A DNA stretch of 64,000 bases from a virus (IMGVR_UViG_3300036860_000514:1-64000); one strand, 5' to 3'. Counted from the stretch's first letter, positions 16,800 through 24,679 are shown. Translations and numbers: made by a program. The notes: generated by a model not told the origin, from the letters alone.

Positions 16800-17122
16800 G
16801 GCTCCTTCACCTCGTCCTCCGTCAGCCGGCGCAGGGGCATCGGGCCCGCCTGCTCCGCAGTCCGCACGAGAATAAATTCGAGGTTCCGCGCGCCTCGGTC
16901 GCAGGTAAATGTGACGGTCGCCGCGATATCAACGAGCACGAGCCCGAGCGGGAGCTTCGGGTCGAGGTTCGGCCGGATGTCGACGACGCGCCAGAAGATT
17001 GGTCCCGGCACGTTCAGGAGGATCTCGTCTCCGACGTGGAGCTCCCGGTTGCGATGCTCACGGACGACGAGAGGGACCGTTGTCTGTCCCGTCAAGGGAT
17101 TGCTGCGCGCTTCGTAGCCCAT
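16796..17122 (-). CDS. Hypothetical protein
   Basis: 108 residues, beta-rich (LHVGDEILLNVPGPIFWRVVDI) with a basic-acidic C-terminus. Start ATG 17122 follows the upstream stop by one base. No family recognised. Confidence 0.6.
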   Translation of the reverse strand: MGYEARSNPLTGQTTVPLVVREHRNRELHVGDEILLNVPGPIFWRVVDIRPNLDPKLPLGLVLVDIAATVTFTCDRGARNLEFILVRTAEQAGPMPLRRLTEDEVKEP

Positions 17123-17123
17123 C

Positions 17124-17384
17124 TCAGTTCCTCGTCGGGTCGTCTGGAGGACCCAGGACAAAGTCCACGCGATCGGTCTGTTGGATCCGACTCTGGGTTT
17201 CCTTCGGGTGACTCGCGATCGTCTGATCGACGATCTGCTTGATTACGGGGAGATGATGCCCTTCGATCGTGTACGTGTGCGTCCCGCAGTCCGGACAGTC
17301 GATCTGGATCTGCAGGATGATCGCCGTCCGCCCATCCGGAAATTCGACCAGGATGGTGCGGGCATCGGTGTGCGACTGCGCCAT
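17124..17384 (-). CDS. Small Cys-containing protein
   Basis: 86 residues with CPDCGTHTYTIEGHHL, a CxxC with nearby His residues that could bind zinc, then a helix. One base separates it from each neighbour. No family recognised. Confidence 0.6.
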   Translation of the reverse strand: MAQSHTDARTILVEFPDGRTAIILQIQIDCPDCGTHTYTIEGHHLPVIKQIVDQTIASHPKETQSRIQQTDRVDFVLGPPDDPTRN

Positions 17385-17385
17385 C

Positions 17386-18552
17386 TCATCGTCCTTCGAG
17401 TCCTCGCCGAATCCAGGCCTCCCAGCGGGGCCAGAGCATCTGCCAATCCAGATGAGCCACCGCGCCTCGACAATAGGCCGCGGCGGTCCCCTCGCCAATC
17501 GAGTGCTGCCAGCTCAGCACGCGCTCGATGGCATTCGCCACGTCGTCTGCGCGGAAGACTGGCCGACGCAGGGCGTAGACCGACTCAAGCCGGATCTCGC
17601 GCACAGGGAACCGCCACTCGATCTTCGGCACGAGCTCCAGCCCACCCCCGAAGTCGCCGTGTACGACGGGGGTGCCTGACGCCAGGCTCTCGACAATCGG
17701 GTAGCCGAAGCCCTCGCCGAGGCCCGGGGCGATCGTGACGTCACAGATCTGGTAGAGGGCGGCGAGCTGTCGATCCGTCATCGGCGGTGTGGTGACTGTG
17801 ATGCGCCGGCTCAATCCGAAGTCCTCCACGAGCTGTACGATCGACCAATCCTTGACGAGGGTATCGATATGGAGCCACCCATAGACGTTCACGCCTCGAT
17901 CGCGGAGCTCGGCGAGCGTATGGAAGTAGAGTCCGAGGTCCTTCCGTGGTTGATTGGTCGCGACGCAGCCGATGAGTGTGTGATGCGCGGCGGTGTGATA
18001 GGGCCCGAGCGTCTGCGCCAGCCAGTCGACCTCCTCCGGTTCAAGGGGCGCCGCGTAGACCTGGGTCACGATCCCATGTGGGAGGTAGGCAGTCGGCCCC
18101 CGCACCGTCTTCAGAATCTCCGCTGCCCAGCGTCCGTAGGCGATCACGCGATCCGCCGACTCGAGTGCCGCCCGCGCCGGGCCCCCGATCGATCCGCGGA
18201 TATTGGTCGAGTCGATCGCCGGGTAGACCCAGCGCTGGACCGGGATCCGAATGTCGCGGAAGGCTGCGAAGCGTCCCGGATCCCAGATCACCCAGAGGAT
18301 GCCCGGCTGTGTCCCGAAACACGACTGCCACATCGCCTCGACATAGGAGGCGCCCCAATCGCCGGCGGATCGGTCGAGCGGGTAGTGGCGCCACGCGGGC
18401 CACACCGGCGGCACGCCCCCACCGACCTGCACCAGATTGACGGGCAGCGTGGCCGTGCTGATCTGGCCCACCAGATCCCGCGCGATGCGGCCCAGCCCGG
18501 TCGGCTCCTGGGGACCGTCGCCGACGATCATCAGCGGGATCTCGCCAGCCAT
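17386..18552 (-). CDS. GT4-like glycosyltransferase
   Basis: 388 residues, canonical GT-B. The N-terminal half has TGLGRIARDLV; the second half has LIGCVATNQPRKDLG, YGWLHID, CDVTIAPGLGEGFGYPIVES (the donor-binding ExxGxP-type motif) and GTPVVHGDFGG. It is the most standard glycosyltransferase of the block. ATG 18552 overlaps the upstream stop (TGATG); GTG 18555 is the alternative. Confidence 0.88.
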   Translation of the reverse strand: MAGEIPLMIVGDGPQEPTGLGRIARDLVGQISTATLPVNLVQVGGGVPPVWPAWRHYPLDRSAGDWGASYVEAMWQSCFGTQPGILWVIWDPGRFAAFRDIRIPVQRWVYPAIDSTNIRGSIGGPARAALESADRVIAYGRWAAEILKTVRGPTAYLPHGIVTQVYAAPLEPEEVDWLAQTLGPYHTAAHHTLIGCVATNQPRKDLGLYFHTLAELRDRGVNVYGWLHIDTLVKDWSIVQLVEDFGLSRRITVTTPPMTDRQLAALYQICDVTIAPGLGEGFGYPIVESLASGTPVVHGDFGGGLELVPKIEWRFPVREIRLESVYALRRPVFRADDVANAIERVLSWQHSIGEGTAAAYCRGAVAHLDWQMLWPRWEAWIRRGLEGR

Positions 18553-18809
18553 CACGCACTCGCGAGGGTTTCACCGGACGCGGCGGCCTCCTCGGCGACG
18601 GACTCGGCGAGTGGCGTGCGAGTCTCAAGCTGCTGAAGGAATCCCATCGCGCACGCGAGCGAGCACAGATCGCGCGCATTGTAATCAGCCCAATACGAGC
18701 GCGTGCTGCTCCCCTGCTGGAGTTGGAGCCACCCCTCCGGCGCGAGCCGATAGGTGCCTTCGAGCTCGCCCTCTTTCCCGCAGTGGTCACACCGGATTGG
18801 CCGGGCCAT
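18552..18809 (-). CDS. Small zinc-binding protein
   Basis: 85 residues with CDHCGKEGE at the N-terminus and LCSLACAMGFL later, a CxxC...CxxxC set for one zinc; the C-terminus is acidic and low-complexity. No family recognised. Confidence 0.65.
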   Translation of the reverse strand: MARPIRCDHCGKEGELEGTYRLAPEGWLQLQQGSSTRSYWADYNARDLCSLACAMGFLQQLETRTPLAESVAEEAAASGETLASA

Positions 18810-19026
18810 CGCTGACCTCCTCTTTCTTCTCTCCGAGCATGTGCTGTCCGATCTGTTCCACGAGGTCGACCAGCACGACGATCCGGGTGTTGATGTCCGT
18901 CAGCCGTGTGCTGAGGACCTGATCGAGCTCGGCGATGCTCTGGGCGATCGCGTCGAGTCGTTTGTTCGCTGCCCGGGCGTTCCGCAGGGTGGTGTCCTGC
19001 GGGTTGCGTCGTGGTCGCTTCGCCAT
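18787..19026 (-). CDS. Hypothetical coiled-coil protein
   Basis: 79 residues from ATG 19026; a basic N-terminus is followed by a heptad-like helix (about 25-65, AIAQSIAELDQVLSTRL). Could oligomerise. No family recognised. Confidence 0.55.
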   Translation of the reverse strand: MAKRPRRNPQDTTLRNARAANKRLDAIAQSIAELDQVLSTRLTDINTRIVVLVDLVEQIGQHMLGEKKEEVSDGPANPV

Positions 19027-19028
19027 GG

Positions 19029-19700
19029 TCAGGCTCGAATGTTGTCGAGATTCCCGAAGGCGCGAAGCATCGCCCCACACGTGCACTGAATCTGGAGCGG
19101 AAACTCGCCGTTCGGCTGCTTCTCGACGTCTTCCTGGTAGTACCGTTCGCCGCAGCCTTTCTTGTTCTCGACCTCGACGATGTTCTTGTCCTTGTCCATG
19201 ACGCGGATGTTGCGCTCTTTGCTGCAGCCCCAGGACCAGCGAATATCGGCGCCAAACTCTTTGCCACCGTAGGTGCGAATGACCTCGATGTACTCCCGGT
19301 TGCTCTTCGGCTTGCTCCGTTTGGGGTCGAAGGCGGCGATCACGTAGTCGAGATCCGAGTGCAGGCCGAGTGAGCCCTGTCGTCCCCTCGGGCGCTCGTT
19401 GTTATTCAGCCGCGTCTGGAACGGGTTGTTGTTTTCCTTCCCACCCGGGCTCTGCACGATCAGGAGCGGATGGTTCTGATCCAGGATCATCTGAACTCGT
19501 TCCTTCGCGGGTTGCCCATTCGCGGCCGCAAAGGTCAGCACGTCCCAGACCGTCGTGAGATCCCCGGGGAGTCGAAACCGGTACGCGCCGGGCTGCGGCG
19601 GCGGGGCGACGCTCCCAAAGCTCGGGAGATCGTCGAGCGGTTGACCGGCGGTTGGGAGGGGCTCGTCCTTGAGTTGCAGATCGTTCAATGACTTCGGCAT
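19029..19700 (-). CDS. Possible single-stranded DNA-binding protein
   Basis: 223 residues. AYRFRLPGDLTTVWDV resembles the opening strand of phage ssDNA-binding proteins that sit next to Sak4-type ATPases; the C-terminus carries Cys residues (WGCSKE, CGERYY, CTCGAM) for a zinc site. Immediate neighbour of the RecA-like ATPase, with a GGAGAGAAGG ribosome site. The assignment rests on context and weak resemblance. Confidence 0.45.
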   Translation of the reverse strand: MPKSLNDLQLKDEPLPTAGQPLDDLPSFGSVAPPPQPGAYRFRLPGDLTTVWDVLTFAAANGQPAKERVQMILDQNHPLLIVQSPGGKENNNPFQTRLNNNERPRGRQGSLGLHSDLDYVIAAFDPKRSKPKSNREYIEVIRTYGGKEFGADIRWSWGCSKERNIRVMDKDKNIVEVENKKGCGERYYQEDVEKQPNGEFPLQIQCTCGAMLRAFGNLDNIRA

Positions 19701-19726
19701 AACCTTCTCTCCTCTTCAGCAGACAG

Positions 19727-21115
19727 TTAGGCCCCCGGGGCTCGTTGCGGAGGTTTCGGGCCGGGCGGGGGTGGCGCCGACACCCCCGTCCCTGGCGGGG
19801 TGGCGACTGGCGTCGCATCCGGAGCGGCGGCGGCGCGCGCCCGTCGACGGGGTTGGGGAATCGGCGTATCCGGAGCGACAGGCGTGGTGGGCGTCTGGAG
19901 ACTCACGCTGACGAGCGTCTCGGCATACCCCATTGAATGTGGTCGCGGCACGACGGGCTGTGGAGCCTCGACCGTGACGGCCTCGCCGTAGTTCGCGAGG
20001 GCCGGAGCCGGCAAGGGCTGTGTGGCGCCCTGCTGATCGGCTTCGAGGCTGCGGCGCAGATCCTCGTCGAGCAGCTTGTAGACGGAGCCGAGATGCACGT
20101 TCGTGTTGGGGCGGTTCTCCTCCTCGGGTGGATCGATGATGACGGAGGGGACGGCGCCGGGCGAAGCGGAGCTTTTGAGCAGATGACGCCGGTTTTGGGC
20201 GTCGGTGAACGGCCGGAGGTACAACGCGAAATGCGTCTTGCCCTCGGTGTCGAGCACTTTGGCCGCTTCCATGACGTTACCGAACCACGTGCTCGCTTGA
20301 TTGGTCGCGGCCCGGCCCGGCAGTTCCAGCCCGACGATCGGCAAGCCTTCCTCGCTCGCCTCCATCGTCAGGCCCGTGAAGATCGGGCCCTCGACGAGGT
20401 AGGGAATCGCCAGGCTATTCCGGACCAGTTGATCGGCGCGGGTCTGCGCAAAATAGACGTCCGCCCGGTTGTTGCCCCCGAAACTCATCGCCCCGGACTT
20501 CACGACGCCGCCGAAGGCGGGTTTCTCCCCACCAATCAGGCCTGCGCCGCGTTGACGATCCATCTCGTGCAGGACATCGGTAGACATGGACGAGAGCGAG
20601 TCGAACGCCACGCCGCCGACGAGTTCGAAGCCTTTCGTCCGCAGCACGGTTTCCTTCACCTGGAGATCGCTCGGCGTCATCATCTGTTTGCAGTCCGTGC
20701 AGTAGGTCGGGACGATCATCGAGGGCGTCGGCACGGTCTGGAGAGGATGGCCCGTCGGACACGACAGTTCGTACTTCGTTGTGACCGGGGGGACCATCTG
20801 CACCGCCGGATCGGTCTCGCCAGTCTCCGGATTAATCCGTCGCGGCCAATAGCCTTTGGTCGCCAGGTAGAGCGTCTCGATCGCGAGGCCTTCCGCGGAG
20901 CGCGTGCGCGCGCGCCAGAACCGGATCAGGCCTTGTCGCATGCGCCGCTGGACGATGGTGGGGATCGCCCCCCCATCCCAGCAATAGAGCAGGAGAATCC
21001 GCTGGTGGACTTCCCAGAGGTATTCAGCGGCTGTCGCGAGCAGCGATGATTTGCCGGAGCCGCTGATCCCGATGATCAACGTGGCGGTAAAGAGACGACG
21101 CAGCGTGTCAGACAT
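19727..21115 (-). CDS. RecA-like P-loop ATPase, Sak4-like
   Basis: 462 residues. GISGSGKSSLL (Walker A, about 16-26) and VGGVAFDSLSSMS (Walker B) define a RecA-fold ATPase; two Cys pairs (CPTG, CTDCKQ) lie between them. The last 120 residues are Pro/Ala-rich and disordered. By analogy with Sak4-type phage ATPases next to SSB-like genes it may drive annealing or strand exchange during replication. The recombination role is inferred. Confidence 0.68.
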   Translation of the reverse strand: MSDTLRRLFTATLIIGISGSGKSSLLATAAEYLWEVHQRILLLYCWDGGAIPTIVQRRMRQGLIRFWRARTRSAEGLAIETLYLATKGYWPRRINPETGETDPAVQMVPPVTTKYELSCPTGHPLQTVPTPSMIVPTYCTDCKQMMTPSDLQVKETVLRTKGFELVGGVAFDSLSSMSTDVLHEMDRQRGAGLIGGEKPAFGGVVKSGAMSFGGNNRADVYFAQTRADQLVRNSLAIPYLVEGPIFTGLTMEASEEGLPIVGLELPGRAATNQASTWFGNVMEAAKVLDTEGKTHFALYLRPFTDAQNRRHLLKSSASPGAVPSVIIDPPEEENRPNTNVHLGSVYKLLDEDLRRSLEADQQGATQPLPAPALANYGEAVTVEAPQPVVPRPHSMGYAETLVSVSLQTPTTPVAPDTPIPQPRRRARAAAAPDATPVATPPGTGVSAPPPPGPKPPQRAPGA

Positions 21116-21130
21116 ATAGGTGTCGTGCTT

Positions 21131-21616
21131 TCACTCGGCGAGTTCCTGGAGTTCCGCGATGAGGGCAAGCAGCGCCTCTGATTGGATCGCCTCCGCCTCG
21201 CCGTCCCGATCGACGATCTCGTCAGTGACTGTCTGGAGCTTGACAATGACGCGCACCAGCACGGCGTGCGGGACGATCACCACGCGTGCCTCGCTCGCGG
21301 CGGGCCTCTGCTCCACAGCCCGCTGTGCTTCAGCCCACGCCGCCATCCATGCCTCGCTCAGGAACTGACGCAGCTTGCCCCACTCAGGCGGGTGACTCGC
21401 CATCCACCGATCGAAGGCCTCGGTGCGATCGTCGTCGACGGGCGTGATCCGGACACGCTGTGGTGGCTGGACTCCGACATGCCGCGGTTTCGCGCCTCCG
21501 CTCCCGCAGGTGGTGCAGCCGTCTGAGAGCGGTCCCGTGTTGTCGGTGCCACAGCGTGGGCACTTCCAGAGCAACATCGGACCCAGGCCCGGCCCGTCAT
21601 AGTGCCGTTCCGCCAT
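21131..21616 (-). CDS. Zinc-ribbon hypothetical protein
   Basis: 161 residues. CPRCGTDNTG then CTTCGSGG gives a complete four-Cys zinc ribbon at the N-terminus; the remainder is helical with an acidic C-terminus. First gene after the excisionase-like gene. No family recognised. Confidence 0.65.
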   Translation of the reverse strand: MAERHYDGPGLGPMLLWKCPRCGTDNTGPLSDGCTTCGSGGAKPRHVGVQPPQRVRITPVDDDRTEAFDRWMASHPPEWGKLRQFLSEAWMAAWAEAQRAVEQRPAASEARVVIVPHAVLVRVIVKLQTVTDEIVDRDGEAEAIQSEALLALIAELQELAE

Positions 21617-21633
21617 TGCCGTAACCTACCCGT

Positions 21634-21843
21634 TCAGAGATCCGCGGTGTCCGCCGTGCGCAGGTACTCGTCGAGCGTCGCGCTCGAGAATCGATGTTTC
21701 CGCACCCCGAGGGTCGGGAGCGTCGGGATCGGAAAGCGTCCGTCCGCGAGGAGCTTCTCGCCCGTCCGTTTCGAGATCCGCAACCGCTGGCAGACTTCCG
21801 CCAGCGTGAGGACCTCAACCAGTGTCGTTCTGTGCGCCGTCAT
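21634..21843 (-). CDS. xis: Excisionase-like winged-helix DNA-binding protein
   Basis: 69 residues. TLAEVCQRLRISKRTGEKLL is the helix-turn-helix of the MerR-like excisionase (HTH_17) family, followed by a wing (FPIPTLPTLGVRKHRF) and a C-terminal helix. Near the integrase it may be a recombination directionality factor. It overlaps the HTH gene by 4 bases. Confidence 0.75.
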   Translation of the reverse strand: MTAHRTTLVEVLTLAEVCQRLRISKRTGEKLLADGRFPIPTLPTLGVRKHRFSSATLDEYLRTADTADL

Positions 21844-22139
21844 GACGTGATGCGTGTTTCGGCAGAGGCTCGCCGTCGCCGCTTCGGTCGGGCGTTCTTC
21901 GTCTCGCGGTCGGCGAACTTTGCCAGAAAGAGTCGGATTTTGTGCAAGGTGCGGTCGTACGGTTTGCGGCGGCGATTGTTGAGCAGGCGTTGTAGGGTGG
22001 CCCCCCGAATGCCGATCCGCTTGCCGAGCTTTTCGTACGACAGGTTCTCGTCCAGCCGGATTCGATTCAGTTCGACGAGTTCTGGTAGCACCGGTATGCC
22101 CTCACTGCGTCTCCGTGTATGACAGACCGTTGAGCGCAT
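21840..22139 (-). CDS. XRE-type regulator (Cro-like)
   Basis: Up to 99 residues. LSYEKLGKRIGIRGATLQRL is an XRE helix-turn-helix; the C-terminus is very basic. Start 22139 lies inside a likely -10 element, so GTG 22091 (GTGAGGGC 8 bases upstream; 83 residues) may be the real start. It heads the leftward operon and faces a rightward HTH gene, so it probably acts at the lysis-lysogeny switch. Confidence 0.72.
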   Translation of the reverse strand: MRSTVCHTRRRSEGIPVLPELVELNRIRLDENLSYEKLGKRIGIRGATLQRLLNNRRRKPYDRTLHKIRLFLAKFADRETKNARPKRRRRASAETRITS

Positions 22140-22166
22140 CGTAGAGAGGCAGTACTATCATGTCAA
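22130..22166. promoter_or_regulatory. Overlapping divergent promoters of the lysogeny switch
   Basis: Leftward: TTGACA (22166-22161), 17-base gap, TACGAT (22143-22138). Rightward: TTGAGC (22130-22135), 17-base gap, TACTAT (22153-22158). The two overlap face to face between the HTH genes, which would let either regulator shut the other off. No clear operator dyad was found by eye. Confidence 0.5.
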
Positions 22167-22178
22167 GCACAAAATGCA

Positions 22179-22658
22179 ATGGCAGTGCAGGCGGTAACAG
22201 TGGTAATGTATGGTCTCGTGGCGACAGAGTTCCAAACACTCCTCCGGAGCGCGTCCGCGCATTACGACACACAACAAGATCTCGCTGATGCTCTGGGGAT
22301 CAGCGTGGCGAGACTCAACCGTGCGCTGAATAAGGGCGACTATCCCCTGAGCGCGCAGAACTGTTTGCGCCTCGCCCTGGTCGCGGGTCAACCCGCGTCC
22401 GTAATTCTGCGCGCGGCCGGGAAAACCGATCTCGCCGATCTGATCGAGCGGCTCTATGGCCGATCCGATCTCACACCCATGCAGCGCGAGGTGTTGGAGG
22501 AGTGGGCCCTACTGCCCCCCGAGGTGCAGACAGTGGTGCTGCAACTAATGCGCGTGGGCAATGCAGCCCGGCGGCGAAGCGGAGGAGCGTCAAGACCGCA
22601 GCCTGCGCCTCACGTGGAGCCCACGCCAGCAGCACGGCGGCGTCGGCGCGCAGGCTAG
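22179..22658 (+). CDS. HTH repressor-like protein
   Basis: 159 residues (150 if ATG 22206 is used). TQQDLADALGISVARLNRAL is an XRE-type helix-turn-helix; the second part is helical (MQREVLEEWALLPPEVQTV) with a Pro/Arg-rich tail. There is no LexA-like peptidase domain, so induction, if any, would not be by self-cleavage. Divergent from the Cro-like gene and first in the integrase operon: the candidate lysogeny repressor. Confidence 0.68.
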   Translation: MAVQAVTVVMYGLVATEFQTLLRSASAHYDTQQDLADALGISVARLNRALNKGDYPLSAQNCLRLALVAGQPASVILRAAGKTDLADLIERLYGRSDLTPMQREVLEEWALLPPEVQTVVLQLMRVGNAARRRSGGASRPQPAPHVEPTPAARRRRRAG

Positions 22659-22928
22659 CGTGCACACACGGATGGACCAGTAGGCGCGCTCCTGATGTGC
22701 GTCTGGGGGTACACGACGTCATTCGAGCCCTCCGAACAAAAAGACCGCTAGGGAGGGGGAGCTGGGATCCGGAAGTGTAATCGAGGAAACCTGGGTGGCA
22801 ATCGACCAAAGATCGGCGAGGATACGGGTCATTGACGAGACATGGACGGACTGAACTGTATAGAACGGATCGGAATCAGACGCGACCGACACAGATTTGT
22901 GTGCAAGACGTACGCGAGGGATCACACG
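22659..22928 (+). other. Non-coding leader between repressor-like and small gene
   Basis: 270 bases without a convincing gene. It holds a G-rich run (22751-22761) and a TTGACG at about 22833 without a matching -10 at a usual distance. Possibly the site where the integrase segment gets its own promoter, but I see no firm element. Confidence 0.4.
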
Positions 22929-23129
22929 ATGTCGTTGACACACCGCGGCAGACTCACCCTGCAACAGAACGCCGCGCACGCGCGGCAAGCAAAGAAAGAT
23001 AAAGCGGCCGCACGCTGGCAACAGCAGATGGCGTGGGCGAAGCGCGGAGCCGCCGAGCGCGTGGTCGAGATTCACTTTGAGCTCCAACGACTTGAGCAGT
23101 TCCTCACCGATGGGGATCGTGAATCGTGA
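22929..23129 (+). CDS. Small basic protein upstream of integrase
   Basis: 66 residues from ATG 22929, chosen because GAGGGA lies 7 bases before it. Lys/Arg/Gln-rich and helical (LQQNAAHARQAKKDKAAARW). The stop overlaps the integrase GTG as GTGA, so it is coupled to it; it could be an accessory recombination protein or just a leader gene. Confidence 0.6.
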   Translation: MSLTHRGRLTLQQNAAHARQAKKDKAAARWQQQMAWAKRGAAERVVEIHFELQRLEQFLTDGDRES

Positions 23130-24175
23130 AGGATCTGACGATAGGCGTCTACGATACGCCCACGCGTCGGCGGGCGATCGTCGATCTTGGGAGGGCTGGG
23201 CGGAAGGAGAAACGCTTTCCGCTCACGACCGATCTCCGCACGATCCAACGCTGGCGCCACGTCACGACGGTCAAGCTCGAGACGCGCGCGCGCCGCCGAT
23301 CGCCAGGACCGAGGGGCTGGCTCGCCACGCTCATCAATCAGTATCTGGCGCGGCCCGAGATCCGCAAGCTGGCGTCGTGGAAGTCGCGCTGTTCTGATGC
23401 CCGGGCGTGGCTGCCGGCGCTCGGATCGCTGCGTAGCGATCGGATCACCGACGAGGTGATCGAGGCCGAGGTCCAGGCGTGGCTCGCGGCGGGCGTGGCG
23501 CGCTGGACGATTCGCCATCGCTTGACGGCGCTGCGCAAGGTGCTCGACGATGGGACGGGGTACAACCCGGCCCGCGACGTGAAGCCGCCGGCGAAGCCAC
23601 AAACGATCCCGCGCGCGCTCGACTACGCGACGATCCGCACGACGTTCAATCAAATGGAGCCGTCTGCGACCAAAGGCTTTCTCTTGATCATGGCGTTCTG
23701 CGGCTTCCGCCCGTGTGAGATTCTCCGCACCGAGCGGCGGATGGTGCGCCTCGACAGCCACGCGCCCTATGCCATCCGGCCAACCGCCAAGGGCGGAGAC
23801 ATCGTCACCCTGCCGCTCTCGGCGGAGGGCGTGCTCGGCTGGCAGATGTTTCTCGATCACGACGGCTTCGGTCTGCAAGCCAACCAGAGACCCAGGACCT
23901 TCTGCAACGCGAATCGCGATTGGCAGGCGGCGATGACTCGTGCCGGCTTCGAGCCGACCCGCGCCTACGATCTCGTGCACTCCTACTGCACACAGCTCCT
24001 GTGGGGCGGCTACGACATCACGCTCGTGCAGAAGGCCCGCGGGCACCGCGACATCCGCACGACGATGATCTACACGAAGGTGGCGATCGACCCGCGCCTC
24101 GCGCATGCCGTGCACCAGGCGTTCGACGCTCGCACGCCTCCACTGGTACTCACTAGTACAGTACACAGGACGTGA
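23126..24175 (+). CDS. int: Tyrosine integrase with altered box II
   Basis: 349 residues from GTG 23126. Residues about 60-150 are the SAM-like core-binding domain; the catalytic domain has R195 (FCGFRPCEIL), K222, H307 (GHRDIRTT) and the nucleophile Y316 (MIYTKV). The box II HxxR, normally H-D-L-R, reads Y281-D-L-V284, so both the histidine and the second catalytic arginine are missing; the codons (TAC, GTG) are unambiguous. attP lies 250-500 bases downstream. Function as the phage integrase is very likely from context; activity is uncertain because of the substitutions. Confidence 0.9.
   Translation: MKDLTIGVYDTPTRRRAIVDLGRAGRKEKRFPLTTDLRTIQRWRHVTTVKLETRARRRSPGPRGWLATLINQYLARPEIRKLASWKSRCSDARAWLPALGSLRSDRITDEVIEAEVQAWLAAGVARWTIRHRLTALRKVLDDGTGYNPARDVKPPAKPQTIPRALDYATIRTTFNQMEPSATKGFLLIMAFCGFRPCEILRTERRMVRLDSHAPYAIRPTAKGGDIVTLPLSAEGVLGWQMFLDHDGFGLQANQRPRTFCNANRDWQAAMTRAGFEPTRAYDLVHSYCTQLLWGGYDITLVQKARGHRDIRTTMIYTKVAIDPRLAHAVHQAFDARTPPLVLTSTVHRT
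24146..24174. repeat. Dispersed 29-bp near-repeat, copy 2
   Basis: Matches 7126-7154 at 26 of 29 positions. It ends one base before the end of the integrase gene and codes its last residues. Palindromy is weaker here (GTACT...AGTAC). Confidence 0.8.
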
Positions 24176-24220
24176 TCGATGACCGTGGTGTGGAGCTATC
24201 GTGAACAGGGAGCGCCGATC

Positions 24221-24412
24221 ATGATCCGACAGGAAATCGTCGATGGACTCTCGACACTCATCGCGCGGCTCGTCAACGAGTTGCCCGCACAGCCGCCATT
24301 TGAGGAGCACGAGTGGATGTATGTGAAAGGGATCGCCTCTGGGGAGCTCCTCCGGCTGCGTGATCGGCTCGCGCAGATCTCGGATCTGGGAACGGTCTCG
24401 AACCCGCGGTGA
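24221..24412 (+). CDS. Small hypothetical protein between int and attP
   Basis: 63 residues from ATG 24221 with AGGGAG upstream (an in-frame ATG at 24179 would add 14). Helical, with GLSTLIARLVNELPA and ELLRLRDRLAQI; possibly dimeric. No family recognised. Confidence 0.5.
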   Translation: MIRQEIVDGLSTLIARLVNELPAQPPFEEHEWMYVKGIASGELLRLRDRLAQISDLGTVSNPR

Positions 24413-24428
24413 TCGCCACAACAGCCCT

Positions 24429-24454
24429 GACGACCTTGGCGGGCGATCTTGGCA
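24429..24454 (+). repeat. attP arm site, left copy
   Basis: GACGACCTTGG, a short variable middle, then GATCTTGGCA. The same sequence recurs in the same orientation at 24650-24676, so the pair flanks the tRNA-derived core. This is the expected place for arm-type integrase-binding sites. Each copy holds two CTTGG half-motifs. Confidence 0.65.
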
Positions 24455-24488
24455 CCCCCGGCAAACATTCGGAAAACCCCCGGATAAG

Positions 24489-24538
24489 TTGGCCTCCGGA
24501 GCCAAAGGCCGCAGGTTCGAATCCTGCCGGGCGCGCCA
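24489..24538 (+). other. attP: attP core: 3' half of tRNA-Arg(CCG)
   Basis: Fifty bases fold as the 3' half of a tRNA: anticodon arm with stem TTGGC/GCCAA and loop CTCCGGA (anticodon CCG at 24496-24498), variable loop AGGCC, T arm GCAGG/CCTGC with loop TTCGAAT, acceptor strand CGGGCGC, then G and CCA. The 5' half is absent. Phages that integrate in tRNA genes carry exactly such a segment, so after integration it restores the host gene. Identity with a host tRNA-Arg must be checked in a host genome. Confidence 0.88.
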
Positions 24539-24649
24539 ATGAAAATGGGCCTGATCTGAGGAAAACCGGCCCTCCGCTCCCACCCACTTACGCATTCAGT
24601 AACTCGCAAATCTCCGAATAAAATCGTAGGGTTCCGCGCCAGCCACGAG

Positions 24650-24676
24650 GACGACCTTGGTGGCCTGATCTTGGCA
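24650..24676 (+). repeat. attP arm site, right copy
   Basis: Second copy of the arm-site sequence, one base longer in its middle than the left copy and lying about 110 bases after the core. Confidence 0.65.
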
Positions 24677-24679
24677 GGC

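Noticed and set aside
19937-21049. 370-codon + strand frame opposite the RecA-like ATPase
   Set aside because: The leftward frame has Walker motifs and a ribosome site; this one has neither domain nor start signal.
24489-24538. A functional phage tRNA
   Set aside because: Only the 3' half is present; no acceptor 5' strand or D arm upstream, so it is an attachment core, not a tRNA gene.
23072-24595. 507-codon open frame on the - strand opposite the integrase
   Set aside because: Spans the integrase, whose catalytic residues are clear, and runs through attP; no protein family pattern.
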